From assembly GCA_001579985.1 (NCBI GenBank), contig LRSR01014780.1:1-50720 (forward strand): DNA of 50,720 nt. The letters run 5' to 3'. The stretch is from Hypsibius dujardini. Its lineage: Eukaryota; Tardigrada; Eutardigrada; Parachela; Hypsibiidae. Shown piece by piece: positions 38,254 through 50,720 of the stretch. A program made the translations under genes and the position numbers. Positions within the stretch are counted from its first letter, which is position 1, and each line of letters starts with the position of its first letter. The notes below the pieces were generated by a model that was not told where the DNA came from, ran no database searches, and was given only the letters and a program-made list of their open reading frames with translations.

Positions 38254-41200
38254 ATGGATTTGTTTGTCCCCAACTGTAAGAGGCGCAAAAAGATGTGTCG
38301 GAGATTTATGGATTAATCACGCTGAAAAGAGCGCTAAATCACGCTATGCAATGATGTGTACTAGGACGCATACAGTACCACAGATTAATCATCTTCGCCT
38401 CATCGTATAAAAACGCACACGCCTTGCATCCGCTTTATTTTCTTAGTTTGCTAGAGCGCAATAACCCTTTGACAGGTCGCCATAAAACATCCTTTATTTA
38501 TGACAAACATTTTTTCGGTGCAAAAATCTTATACAGTCATCTTGGATAACTGAGAACGCTGATATGCGTATATGTATATTCAATACATGGAAGAGTTTTC
38601 GTCGGCGGACACCTGGGTCGGCATGAATTGGAACAATTCCTTTACGCAATATCATCAATCAAATGTAGTGCGGCAATACCGTTTTTTTTGCAAGCAAGTT
38701 TTCAAGGGAAGAATTGTAAACGTCAGACCCGGAAGCTGTAGCTGTTGAGCTCTCTGCCCGGATACCGAAATATTGCTTAACGAAAAGCTTATTTTGGTAC
38801 TATTATACGGCATCAATACGGCAATTATCTACCCAATTTGGTTGATAAATATGCCTGTTAAACAAAGAAAATAAATGTAAAGCGGATTAAATTATGAGGG
38901 GACTGTTTGAATTTATTGGTACTGAATTGAAGAGCCATGTTTCTTGCGGCTGTTATCGTGCCTCAAAGGGGATTGTGACCCAAAGGGTTGATTTTACACA
39001 CCCCAACGCCACCCGACATACAGACACGGAAGTTTGGGTGGAAATTTGATCACTTGTAACTGTGTCTAATTATTGAGAGAGGGTCTCCCCTTTTCCCAGC
39101 CAGCCGTCAAGCCACCACGGGAACCAGGGATGACGATGGAAAGGCCTACGACGACAACGTCGACGACGACGTCGCTCTTTTTGGAGTTGATAAGTCTTTT
39201 GCGCGCTTGGGAGCAGCGATTCCCAACCCCCAAATCGATAATTTCTCCCAATACAGAACAGAAGAGGCGTACAGAAAATACTATTATTTGCTCCTTTTCG
39301 TACTGGGGTGTGCTGGTGTTTTTACCCAAATGTCCTGCTCGTTTTGTCATCAAAAACCGGGCGTCAAGCAGCGGTAAAGACTTTGCTCGTTTCGTTCTTC
39401 TTCACTGCCGCTGGAAAAGATTGAGGAGGAGGAGGAGGAGGAGGAGGGAATAGAGTAGAGACCACAAACAGACAGACAAGAAGGAAAAGTTAAGTTAGGC
39501 ATTTCCGCAGTCACAACAATTATTGATGCGCCCGTGCGCTATTTGAGTACTGCGAACCACCGACCGACGGGCTTCAGAAACCCCGGTTTGTAATGACTTT
39601 AGCGTTCAATCTATCGCCCCGGTGGTCGGATGATCAGTTTGAATAAGGCAACTAACGCGTCTACATTTCAGGGGGAATGATACGATGCGTCTAGACGTCC
39701 CGCGTGTTTGAAGGGCTTCTCGTTGTCAAACCCATTACGGAATGAAAGGGTCGAGAGAGAACCGCACGCCCTTGTCAAGTCGTTTGACCGGACGGAGAGG
39801 AGGTCAACGGAAGGACTTATCTCTTTGTGTCGGTTATGAATCTGCGCACTAGAAAGGTTATCGTTATTATGCATGAAAGAAGTAAGGAGGATACATCACG
39901 ATGCAGGCAATCAAGCAGGCAGGCAGACAGACAACAGACAAACAGACATATATACAAACAGACATACAGATATACAGACATACCAGACAGACAGACAGAC
40001 AGACGGGGAGAATCAGACTTTGCTTGGATGCGATGTGACATGAGGAAGAAAGCGTCCTGAGACTATCTGACTATATGACCCAGAATTCAAGGGACAGCGC
40101 ATCATTTGCCGCAGAACTGTTATTAATTCCTGTGACGCAAATAGCAACACGAAACAAAGCGAGTCACACCTGGACCTAGTTTGACAATCCCTGGAGACCT
40201 GCGGGCTTACTGTCTTTTTGGCATTCCTCTGCCTGAGTGCGAGTGTATTATTTCAGGCCCAAAGACCACCATGCTATCTGGTGGTGTGAATGTTTGTGGG
40301 TCGATCCACACGCACAGGCATCGCAGTTCCCGTGGGAAAAGGATAGATTGGCTCTCCTTGGGGTCGCCGCAGGTTAGGCACATTTATTTCCTGCCGTATC
40401 CACGTCCGTAGACTGTCCACACACGCATCTCGCAGATGTTCCGTATCCGGATGCGTGGATCCACGCAGCAAGGGGTCTCCAGGAAAGAGAAAGAGAGAGA
40501 GCATCAGCTGGAGAGGAATTTAAATAAATAATTACTCACACATGCCCATGATGTTGCCAGGGTCTGAAGGGAAGAGGAACAGATGTTTTCGTCGTTTTTA
40601 CGTGCGCCATTCTGCTGCTTCCTGCCGCTGGTTCCATATAAGGCTATAAATGCCAACTGCACAACGCGCCATGAAAAAATGATGTCATCGGCCGGGAAAG
40701 CGGGGGCTGCTTATTTAGCTTTTTCTTATTCCTGTTTTTAATTAATGTTTAGTCGAACAAATTAAACGTTCCAGCTCTATTCCTAAATCATTGTTCACTC
40801 GCAATTTTATGTTAGTTAAAATTGAATCTTCTGGGATCCCAGCGCATTCTTTCTCCCTTAAATCATAATATATTTGATGCAGAAAACATAATTAAATTAT
40901 ATAAAATCACGGCTCCTCTACATGAAATAATATTAAAAGTATGTTTTAAATTATAATGTTTGGACTTCAAGTAATTCTACCTTATTGCAAGCCGGGTCAT
41001 TCTTGATTAAAAAATGTAAGCTATTCGAAGTCATTCATGCTCCAGTTAAATTAAATTAAAACCTCCTGTTTTCTGTGCTGATGACACCATTGGCAATCTA
41101 ATTTTCATTCAAAATGAAGCAGTCGGTGATGCACCGACATTTGATGTTGATTGTAATTTACAAGTGTGTTGCTTCTAGGAAAACTGCTTTTGTGGAATTG

Positions 41201-44200
41201 AATTTTGCTGCTGCCTAGATTGGGTATTGTGTTAAGGTGCAATTTAAATAATTTAAGTGCATTTCGGATGGAGGCCTTCGGATTAGCCCGCGACCTTTGC
41301 GATAATCGCATCCTGTCAAAAGGAATTAGGTCGCGCGGGCACGGTCTCACACATTGTGGTGGATGATCAAAATAATTACCGCTCTATTCCTTTTGTCCAT
41401 TCATGGTTCGTTAGTTACTGGACCCATCCATCTAATGATGGAGAATCGAGCGTTTCGTCAAAAGGAACATTTTAAGCGAGTTACTGTCAGCACTGATTAT
41501 ACATTTTCATGGCATTGCAGTGACAGCAAACTAAACTGTACTCGTACAGGCATCTGGGCGTCTTTTGGACAACTTTCATTTTCTTCATTTGTTCCCTTCA
41601 ACCATGTTCTCTTCATTACTTATTATTTCTATTTTTATTTCATTCTTATTTTCTTATAATATGATTATGATTGTATGAACTTGGCGCCAGTTGTACGTTT
41701 AAAACACATCAAGCAGTGGGAACTAATTCTATTAATAAGAGATCTTTGAAATAATTTTGCTTGCCTATAACGACCGGGCTGCAAATTTTCTCTGCTCAAA
41801 CACTTAACTATGTACATTTGTCGTAAAAATGAGTTAATTCATGCACTTGCAACAGGATCGAACAACCATGCTATCTCGTTTCCGGCATTAGCCGTAGCCC
41901 TGTGTCGATACAAATTTTTTCGCCTTTTTGATGCGTTGTCTGTCATTGAACTGTTGAAACCATATGATTTTTTTGTCTAAACTAAACTAAATGAGTTTTT
42001 TTTTGTCATTGTCGTTGCGCCTCTGGTTTCCTGAAAGAAAACAGTAAAATAAAAATCTGAAAAAAAACTTTCTCCAGACAATGAGGAACACTTAGAAGTG
42101 TTGAATGTCTGTCCCGAAAGTAACGCATTGTGTGTGTATGATTTAAACTGGAAATTTTGTCATCGGTTTTGTTGGGCAAGCAGACAAGGGCAGACAGTAA
42201 AGGCCACTTGAGAAGCGAACGACGTCTACATCCTGAATAGCGTTTATATATTGCGTGAAAGCGGTTTGTTTATGGAAATCACAAGAGTCCTTCGGGAACG
42301 AGCTCATATTTACACACGACTCCGGCCGGGCAGAGGAAGGGAGGAAGAAGAGTGCAACTTTTCTAAATGATATATTCCACAGATTCGAGGCGTGCTTTCA
42401 GACGTGACGGCGTTCTGCTACTCAAGGAGCGGTTTTATATGGCAATGGTTGAGTGGAAAACGGCCAACCAAGGGAAAAAAGGAGTCGATCACGGTCTTCT
42501 TCCTTTTCCCATTTATTATTCAAGCAAACATGGTTGAAAGAAAAATATCCCCAGTGCGGGACAGACTTCAAGTTCAACTTTGAGGGCACGGGCACGGGTT
42601 GCCGTCAGAAAACAAACGACCCACAAAGTGAGGTCTAGTCAATTAGGATAATTAGCACGGGGACAGAAAACTATTTTACAGTGCAATGCAATTCCCCATG
42701 GTCAGGTAGCTTCCCTTTATGCGAGGTGAGTTGTATTTCTTTTGAATTGTTTCTAATCATTTTAATTACGTTTTCAGCAAGTCCTGTGTGTAAGTCTGTT
42801 TCTAAGGGTTCGCTTGGTTCTTCCTGGGTTGTGAGGATTTAATTTTGATTTCACAGCAGCATAAGCATAAGTGCTTTTGCTTAGGCTGTAGAGTGTGACG
42901 ATGTTAATCGCTCCTCAGTCGGTAGTTAAGCCCACAACTTTGGGACAAAACTTTTGGGCATAATGTAGTTGTAGCGTAAACGAATTGCAATTGACGCTAC
43001 TTGCCGCTTTGGTTATCTACGAAAAAAACCTAAGTGGTTGATATGTTGACTAATGGTTTCTAATACCTAATTATTTTTTTCCTTTGATTACCAGTAATTT
43101 AAGAAAATCAAACTACTGCTTGAATTCGTGAAATCATTTGAGTTCAGCGTTTCATACACGAGCTTCTACCATCTGTCCTGCACTTGTTAGTCTTGGGATT
43201 ATTCGAGATTGTTCGCAAGTCGGCGGTCCGTTGTACTGGCTGGTGGATATGTCTTGGTCGAGATCGAGCCATCTAGTGAAGTGTCCGAGACCGACAAAAG
43301 GTGGCGCCATCTGCAGAATATGCAGCGAATGATAATTACTACCTCGCGAAAATTCGGTTCACTGGCTTGACTTCGAGACCAATTTTGTGAGACCGTTCAC
43401 AGGGCGTGTGTGATCACTGTTTCTATTAGTCTACACTAATATGAGACTATACGTGTGAGCTCTGAAAATTTATAAGCCTCATTAATTTTTGGTCGAAACG
43501 CGAGGACATTTCCTTTAAATATTAAATTACGATCTAGGACGATTGAAGGATCCGAACACCCCAGCTGAACATTTCTTCAACCAAACGTATTTATGTTAAA
43601 ATGAAGGAACAAACCAAACACTCAACATGAAAGTTTAAAGATCTGGAGTCAAATATTATTGAACAAACTGAGCATCTGAGCTCATCTTTTAGGGAACCGA
43701 AAATCTCGCGGCAAACATTTTGGGTTAGTAAAATATGAAAAGTTTAGGGCGATTGAACTAACTGAATGCCTGAGCTGAACATTTCTTGAGCCGAATATCT
43801 AAAGTAAAAATGAAGGAACAAACCAAGCACTTGAGGTGAACGTTTAGGGAACCACAGATCTCAAGTCAAGTATGATTGAACGAACCGCACATCCCGCACT
43901 GAATATTTTTTTAACCGAGCATCTCAAGTTTGGGATGATTGAACGAACTGAACACCCGGGGTAAGCACTTCTTGAACTGAACACCGTAGGTCAAACTCAT
44001 GGAACAAACCGAAAACCCTACGCTGAATAGTAGTATAGAATAATAGAACACTATAGTTACGTGTTCATCGACAGGCCAAGGAAAGAAAGTACTGTTTTTC
44101 ACAGGGAGTTGAAACGCGTATCGTTGTAAACTTGTTAATCACTCCCGATTGTGATTGTGATTTTTGTAATAAGTGGCAATCAATTTTATCAGCTTCAGTT

Positions 44201-47200
44201 CAGCCACGGAATGAGTTCCGCAAAAAAAGCGCTCATCCGACCTCTTTTTAATCACCATAAAATGAGTGGAAAAATAAGAATCACCTCGCCATGTCTTCAC
44301 CCACGCAGACATAGAGTGTACACACGCACCGATCCGTCAACGCATCCGTACAAACTATTGAAGAATGGACCGCAACCACCACAAGGAAATAAGGACGGAC
44401 AGACGCGGTTCTCCGTCCAAGACGCCCTGACACTTGTCATCCATCCATCCATCCCCATCTTCATTCATTCATCACTACGCCGCGCTCTCGCCTCAAAAAC
44501 AACCTCATCACAACACACGAAGACACAGTGCAGCGACCCCTTCTCTTCCTCTTCTCCCTCAATTCATTTTCGTAAATGCAAAGAAAACGAAGCCGCCCAC
44601 AGACAGACAGACACACACAAACCGACTGCTCCAAGATGAACATATAGCGTTTAATTTCGACACGTTCGCGGTACTTTACTTCAATCTGATTAAATCACCA
44701 TTCCCCAGCCCCCGCCCCCCGCACAGAAGCTCCTCAAAAGCTCGCTGCCGTATAACAGCAACTCATACACATCATCCCCGGGACCTGGATTGAGCCTTGA
44801 GAGAGTGAGACGGGAGGGGAGAGAGACCCATTTAACACTAGACTGCACAAGAAAATAATTCAATTTTCCCGCCACCCTGTCTGCATCCCTTTCCATTTTC
44901 ACTTTCTCCTTTTGGTGTGACCATGTCTGTGTCTGTGTGTCTGCAGAAAACGGGGCGCGCGTCAATCCCTGAAACCTCGCACCGCTGATCGCGCAACACG
45001 AGCGACGCTTTAGCTTCCCGGCCTCGTGTGCGGCCTATTCAAAACATGTGGAAAGAGGCACCCCATAGCAGCAGCGTGTGTGCTACAGCTGTGTCGACGT
45101 TACCTTGTGGTTTGTTGGCATGCCGTGTGGGACAAATCAAAATGTTAAATTTTTCAAATTTCACACTGGCGCTCTATTCCAGCGAGAATTAAAGTTATTG
45201 CTGCACCAAAATTCATAAATGAGTGATTGATGATATTTGGTACTCTGTAGCACACTTGTTCTTTTCAATGAATCGGTCAACGGCGCCTTGGAAAAAATAA
45301 CAAGTCGGATGTCCCACACGGCTTGCCAAAACTGAACTGAACTGAACAAAACTGAAACAGCGACCCATAAAGTAACCTCGGCACAGCTGGAGCACGCACG
45401 CAGTGCCGCCCATTAGTGAAGGAGAGCGTCCTACTGCTAACATAAGCAACAACATCCTTGTCCGAGCTCCCAGGGCATATGACCATTAGTGCCGCCTAAG
45501 GAGCTCTCATTTGTGTGTGCACTCACTCTTGTTGGAGTACTCGATCGTATGCCTCTGAGTTTGTCTGCCCGTGGGCGCTGTTTAGCCTTTTGACAAAGCT
45601 ATTCCCCCAAAGTGAAATGAAAGAAAAACGCAAGAGCGAAATCTTTGAAGGCTTAGAAGACTGCAGCGATATTATGATTGCTCTCATGTACATTTCCTCC
45701 CATGCAAAACGAGAGTCGTCGTGGACGCGTGGTGATGGTGAAAGACGCGCGAGCGGAGGGAATAATTGCAGTGACATATTCTGTCGTGTGTGGGGATGTA
45801 TCGTGTGTGCTTATGTGTATATATATATGTATGAGTTTTTGCGAGCGGAGACCTAGCTCTTCGTTCGGTCATAGTTCTAGCCCCTTTTTCTTAGGTCCCT
45901 CGCGCTTGTGCTTTTTCATCTCATCTTGTGCAGTGTGCTTGCGTTCGTTCCTTCTGGGTCTCTGTCTCCCCCTTCCATACGTGTATGTCTGTGTGCGTGT
46001 GTGGCTGGTGTTGCGTGGGTGGCTTCCTGGCCTCGCCATTTCCCCTCAAGAGCTTTCTCCCTTTCTTCCTTTCTTTGAGATCCCCGGTATGACCGGTTAT
46101 ACCACCGTGATCCCTCTCTCGTCCCTTTTTTCCCGTTTTCATCGAAAATTAATCGACACGGGGATCAACACTGGGATCACATCAGACCTTTCTCTCTTAT
46201 TTTGGCCAGTCTGTTTATCTCTGTCTGTACGCACACACAGAGACCCTCTTCCTGTTCCTGTGTGGCGCAGTGTGTGAGGGTTTCCGTTTTTCTTCCCTGG
46301 GTCTTCTTTTGGAGAGCCATTTACTTGGTGGCCCAGGCATCAACCGACCGCCGTCGCTCAAGCTCTACATTTGTCTTTCTCATCCACACGCATCATGTAC
46401 AATTTGTTCACACTTGTCTTAATTTGATTGTTCATTTATTTTGTTACTTCAAGTTTGACCCAATGGATTTACTGTCACAGAAGTTTAGCGGAATATTTGC
46501 CGCCGTTGTTATGCGTTGATACATTCATTGTTGGACGTTATTTTCATCGGAATATGTAGCCTCGTGTATTTTCCGGCACGTGGACAGCTGACTTTTAAGG
46601 ACCGACTCGCCGCATTCAATCGTAAAAAATGTCAGTGTCGCTAAGTGGAATTGATGTGATTGGTCTCTCGTTGGTTGGTTAGCCGGTATTCCGTTCCGGG
46701 GTCCCCTGCAGCATGGGCATTTTTGTGGGAATATTGTGATTTGATTTGACATGTGACTGAGCTCTCGCAGTGTAGAGTCTACTACTACTCTCTAACAATA
46801 CTTTTAACGAAAACGAGGGGATGAAAAGGGGAGCTATATACGAGAGCTCTTGAACTTTTGATTGTGATTAATTATGACACACACACCGCTCATACAGCCA
46901 AGATTAAAAGGAAAAGGGGGAAAGACTTTTGTGGTATGGTCGCGAATTTTCATCCCTCTTTTGTTTTAAGTGATGTGATGGTGAAAAAGGGGGACCCAAG
47001 TGGGCTCTCAATCCCATAGTGGTGGAAGAGAGCGAGACACTGTCAATTGTGTTGTGAAGGAGGAAGATTGAGGGAGGCACTACTGCAATCCATGGGGGGT
47101 TAATGTTACCGGTTTCCGGTTGGGGAGGTTTTTAATGTGCTGTTATCACTGGGAGAATTGCTCCTTGGAGGATTTGATTTGTGTGCCAGGGAAGAGAGTA

Positions 47201-50200
47201 AGAGGAGGCATGACTGCTGCTGAAATTATTATCAAGATGGGACTGCTAAATTGGTACATAATATACATTAGTAATCTGTGAGGTTATTTGGTCGAGCGAA
47301 ATAAGGTCAATGCAATTATAGAAGTATGTAGAATTAAAAAGTGGTAATTTGTTTTGGTTTTGATTGGCAGGATTGGGCATTGGATATCGGACTCGACGAA
47401 TCAGCTCTTTTTCGGCGCACAGGAAGCTGAGCAGGAAATGATCAGATCACCGGTAAGCTGGGCTCTTGCCCGGAAAACCTCTCCAGAGATCGATTAGAAG
47501 AGTGATTTAGAAAATTGATTTAGATAACTGATTTGAAATTGATTCGAAATTGTAAATTCCTTTTTTAGGTACTGGTGCACCTTACATAGTACACAAATAA
47601 GCTTCTTCATTCCGTGTGCCCACAAAATAACCGTAGAACAGAAGTATTCTTTTCTCACCACCAGTGAACTGAACGTAAAAGATGTTACTAAGTGATCAAG
47701 GAAGAAAGTTAACTCTCCATCGAAGTACAAGCAATAAGACGTTCTGCAACGTTTTGATGACAAAATTGTTTACAGAGAACAATAGCATGAGGTTGCTTTT
47801 TCTTTTTAAATTTCGACCAGCCACCTTGTGGGTTTAGTTAATTTAAATACTAAAAATAAGAGCTTGAGTGTCTTCGAGTGCTTTTAGTTTGTTTAACTGG
47901 CAAATTTAAATGTATTATAAATTATAATCCTCCCGGAAGAATACAAAGTCCTAGTACAATGTATAATATATTATTTTTTGCCAATTCGAATTATCATCTT
48001 ACAAGTCAGTATCAATCGCGAACCAGCATACCGAATTGTGGAATGAGTGCGATTGAATTTTATGGAGACCTCACAATAAACTGAGTAAATGCCTCTCGTT
48101 AATTTGGTGCACGGAAGCGGATGTAAAGGCATCCTTGATTTCTCCAGGATTTTGTAAACAGTCTTTTGAATCGTGCGGAATTCCCAAAAAAATTGCTGTT
48201 ACCATGAACGATTTGCTGACGCGGAATTAACAAACAGCATGCTGTTATTAAATGTTCTCGTTAGAATCTTATTTCAGTGCAAGCTTTATAGACCTGCACA
48301 TATATATATATATATATATAATACATATATCTGCGAATACAAGTGCAGCAGTGCATCTTCTCAGATAGGTACTAGTAACGGTAATTCAAATATTTACGAT
48401 AACTACAAAGTTTGTTGACATGTGAAAGTGACCTGTTTGATTGTTGATTTTACTCATACTTTGCTTTCAAGAAAAAGGAGATACTCATTTTAATTAAAAC
48501 GTTTTTTAATTAAAATTCTCCAGTTTTAATTGATGCGTAATTTTTTGTTTATTTTATACCATATCAGTCGATAAGAAAAAAGGTTGCTTGCTAGGCACTT
48601 TTTCAGTTTTTAATACAACTAATTTTTCAGTCTTCACATGCGATTGCAATTTTTTAAATCCCTTTAATAACGTGCATTGAAGTCATCGCACAATTCCCGA
48701 TACCCTGCCTTTGTCCTAATTCAATTTCAGTCAAACAGATTACCAGTAAGATTAAGATTAATCTATAAATGGTAAATTTTCGTGCTTCAATAAATTTGTC
48801 GCAATTAATGACTTGAATATCTACGTCGATTAGCCATCAAAACAAACTTGCCACTCGACAGTAGAAGTAAGAGATGGTCAATGAAATTAAACAATTCAGT
48901 GCTGGAGGAAGGCAGCTTTTTTCCATCTTTTGCAAGCTCCTCGCGGTACTCGTACCATCCGGTAGACGGTCTGTGCCTCTTCAAAAAGCCGCCTCCTATT
49001 ATGCAATCCACTCAATCATAATTAAATTTTCATCCTCCTCTGTGTGAGTGTGGAGTGTAGCTCCTCCCACGGACGGTGTGACTGTGAGGTGTATTATCTA
49101 AAGGGTTTTTCTTTTGCTTTGTGGTGTTAGAGAGCACGAAGTGAGCCCTCACCGAGACCGATGATGCGTGCGCGACAGAATTCCGCCGGTGACGAGTACG
49201 CCGTGAATGGGAACAACGGCTACGGTGGGGGACCTTCCACCGGCGGCAACCGCAGCAGCGAGGATGTCGGGGAAATCCACTTCTCGATGAAGTATGACTT
49301 CCAGCAGAACACTTTTGTCGTTCGAGTCATCGAAGCAAAACGCCTCCCTGCCAAGGACTTTTCCGGCTTCTCCGGTACGTATACAAATACATTCATGTAT
49401 GCATGACGAAAGCAGTGACGTCCTCGCAGACATACGCACCCTCCAAGTCTAGGATTAATTTCAATGGGAAAAAATCATCCATCGATTCGATTACTTATTA
49501 CTTATTATTAATTGCATTATTAACTATATTATTGTTATTACTACTTACTATTATTACTTATTACTTATTATTCTTATTACTTCTTATTACTTATTACTTA
49601 TTCTTATTAATTGCCTATTGGACAACATTCAAATCACTGCAAAAAAAGTAGCTCTCTGCTGGAATCACAAGTTCAAGTTAGACTCAGTCTTTTCAAACGC
49701 AGGTTGTCGCTCCTTTTAAACAGCGGATGAATTTGCATTGTATATTAAATTACAAACTATTTTCTCCATTTAATTAGACCAAAGTTCTCTGAATACTGCG
49801 TCCTATCTTAATTAAATCAAAGTAATTTGTTATAGAAATCTGTTTCATTTTAAATCACATGCAAATTTTTTCCGTTAGATGTTCAAGTAGATTTTGACCA
49901 GAATTTATTTAAACTTAGATTTATTTCATATAGCAATATAAAAACTAAATTTCCCACCCAGGCAAAGTATCGAAGGGAGAAGATTGTTGGATCGAAAGAG
50001 GTCCCTTTTGTCATAAGGCAAGGCTGTTGCCGTGGTCCTATCTACTAATAGGATAACACTGCGCATAAAGTAATTTACCGTATAGAAATAAGGGAACACG
50101 ACCTGCTGTGTGGACACGATGACCTTCCACAATGTTCATCTAGATGGAATAAATCGGTCATTATCGCTGTCATGTACTGTACCAGTACGTAGGTTGTGCT

Positions 50201-50720
50201 TAATAAATTTCGGAGAAAACAAATTGTCTGTCGATTTGTGTTGAAGTGTACGCACGTTTTTGCGAGTTATCACTCTGGAGTCTTCTTTTTGGAACTTATA
50301 AATAATTCATTGCAAACTGTCGACATCCGGCGCCTCATGATAGATTCCAGTTCCCCCACCGGTTATCCTTCCCATGTTCCAGCTGGCACTACTACTAGTA
50401 GGGTTCTTGCATATACATGAGTATGCATATCTGCATATTAATTTATTCCTTGTAGCTTGTGTAATGTCAGTGTGAAAGATCTTGCAGTCACAGCTGGTTT
50501 CCTTCTTGTTTACGGGTTCCTCTTTGGTGTGGGCGAGGTGATAGAGGAAAACTCTCGGTGACAGGCCAAGAGGCGATGAGCCGATCAGGATCGCGTTTAG
50601 TACACTTGAATTAATTTTTGTTATCCAACAATTCACACGTACTGGAACATGGCGTCTGTCAGTGGGAGCTTGATTTTTTCCCCTTGGTCTCACATACCCC
50701 TGCTTTTTCTCTGACAGATC
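38254..50720 (+). CDS. SYT7: Synaptotagmin-7-like gene, 5' part
   Basis: Partial: it continues past the right edge. Certain part: exon 49131-49374 starts a C2A domain (EIHFSMKYDFQQNTFVVRVI, then RLPAKDFSGFS), closest to the ELPAKDFSGTSDP of SYT7. The next exon begins at 50718, where G plus AT makes Asp, giving FSD with the Ca-binding Asp. Proposed upstream exons, all in matching phase: 38254-38275 (MDLFVPN), 39100-39373 and 47371-47452. Exon 39100-39373 encodes an acidic N-terminal part, one membrane segment (about residues 68-85, YYYLLLFVLGCAGVF) and then CSFC. This is the synaptotagmin plan of a short lumenal end, membrane helix and palmitoylatable Cys. Residues 127-172 form a Gly/Asn/Arg-rich linker. 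SYT7 is a slow, high-affinity Ca sensor for exocytosis. The upstream exons are inference; introns reach 8 kb, much longer than elsewhere here. Confidence 0.65.
39916..40004. repeat. CAGA/ATAC array
   Basis: GGCAGACAGACA-type units with ATACAGAC variants and a closing perfect ACAG run, in the proposed long synaptotagmin intron. Confidence 0.85.
40005..43539. other. Stretch with no supported gene
   Basis: Probably intronic. Short frames on both strands, none with good splice support. Donor-like GTGAGT sites occur, for example at 42727, but without a supported frame. Confidence 0.4.
43540..44030. repeat. Diverged minisatellite, about 60-base unit
   Basis: About eight units, each containing variants of TGATTGAACGAACTGAACAC, GCTGAACATTTCTTGAACC and ATCTCAAGTCAA. 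Unit starts fall near 43544, 43602, 43660, 43754, 43811, 43873, 43936 and 44000. The longer fourth spacing suggests a degenerate unit between. The high divergence suggests an old array. Confidence 0.75.
45086..45389. mobile_element. MITE family A, copy 2
   Basis: The same family as 35703-35988 and in the same orientation. The left end CAGCTGTGTCGACGTTACCT pairs with the right end AAGTAACCTCGGCACAGCTG. The inner GCCGTGTGGGAC and GTCCCACACGGC pair and CGGTCAACGGCGCCTTGGAA are conserved. Near the right end is a short AACTGAACTGAAC repetition. No coding frame. Confidence 0.85.
45390..47209. other. Possible alternative promoter region
   Basis: C/T- and GT-rich DNA without supported exons. It precedes the candidate alternative first exon at 47210, so it could hold that promoter. 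No core element is identified. Confidence 0.3.
47210..47253 (+). CDS. Candidate alternative first exon of the synaptotagmin gene
   Basis: ATG at 47210 followed by TAAEIIIKMGLLN and a donor GTACAT in phase 2. This is the same phase as exon 39100-39373, so either can join the exon at 47371. The frame is open upstream to another ATG at 47135. A protein from this start would have no membrane helix ahead of the C2A domain. The support is phase and position only. Confidence 0.3.
48299..48321. repeat. AT dinucleotide run
   Basis: About eleven TA units in the intron between 47452 and 49131. Confidence 0.95.
49488..49612. repeat. TTA/TTAC-rich tract
   Basis: Imperfect run of TTATTACTTATTA-type units in the intron after the first C2A exon. 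Confidence 0.7.

Noticed and set aside
39073-39453. 126-residue + strand frame with a poly-Arg end
   Set aside because: It overlaps the better-supported exon 39100-39373 in another frame. Its Thr and Arg runs come from ACGACG and GAGGAGG repeats.
44151-44793. 162- and 119-residue frames
   Set aside because: Low-complexity His/Ser/Pro/Thr composition from CATC and CACA repeats, with no splice or start support.
33871-45389. Possible retroelement in the gene-poor region
   Set aside because: I saw no reverse transcriptase, integrase, capsid or long direct terminal repeats. The repeats present are short inverted-end DNA elements.
45515-46519. Long frames in the C/T-rich stretch
   Set aside because: Composition follows the GT- and CT-rich DNA. 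No domain, and frames overlap on both strands.

Overview
The window is nuclear DNA of a small-genome invertebrate animal. Almost every gene is split by GT-AG introns, many only 49 to 70 bases long. The proteins are typical of animals: an ACK/TNK2 tyrosine kinase, an SLC22 organic-ion carrier, a synaptotagmin, the chaperonin subunit CCT2, the splicing factor SF3A3 and a BET1-family SNARE. I cannot fix the phylum. Exon models were built by hand from reading frame, splice-site sequence and intron phase, so exact exon edges are inferences.

Layout. At the left edge lie the last exons of an unrecognised + strand gene (341-737), then an empty stretch. A small secreted protein (3122-3809, -) diverges from a long + strand protein ending in a dynein roadblock/LC7 domain (4968-7937). 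The latter converges on a BET1L-like Golgi SNARE (8147-8722, -). Next come an unrecognised acidic nuclear-type protein (9270-12914, +) and a Gly/Phe/Ser/Gln-rich protein with a hydrophobic N-terminus (14183-15510, +). From 16977 to 30434 three - strand genes follow in tandem: TNK2/ACK kinase, SLC22 carrier and CCT2. CCT2 is head-to-head with SF3A3 (30903-33389, +) across a 468-base promoter region. From 33.4 kb on the DNA is gene-poor. It is best explained as the promoter and long introns of a synaptotagmin-7-like gene whose first C2 domain runs off the right edge.

Repeats. I found two fold-back elements with long complex inverted ends: 5576-6115, flanked by a perfect 9-base target duplication, and 23614-24146, touching the 3' end of the SLC22 gene. 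There is also a two-copy MITE family (35703-35988 and 45086-45389), another MITE-like element (33871-34153), a diverged minisatellite of about 60-base unit (43540-44030), and many intronic CTGT/ACAG arrays. No retrovirus-like or Polinton-like element was recognised.

The recognised genes are mostly housekeeping (protein folding, splicing, Golgi traffic) or signalling and exocytosis. They do not form one pathway. The most novel items are the roadblock protein with a huge disordered extension, the acidic nuclear protein, and the two alternative starts proposed for the synaptotagmin.
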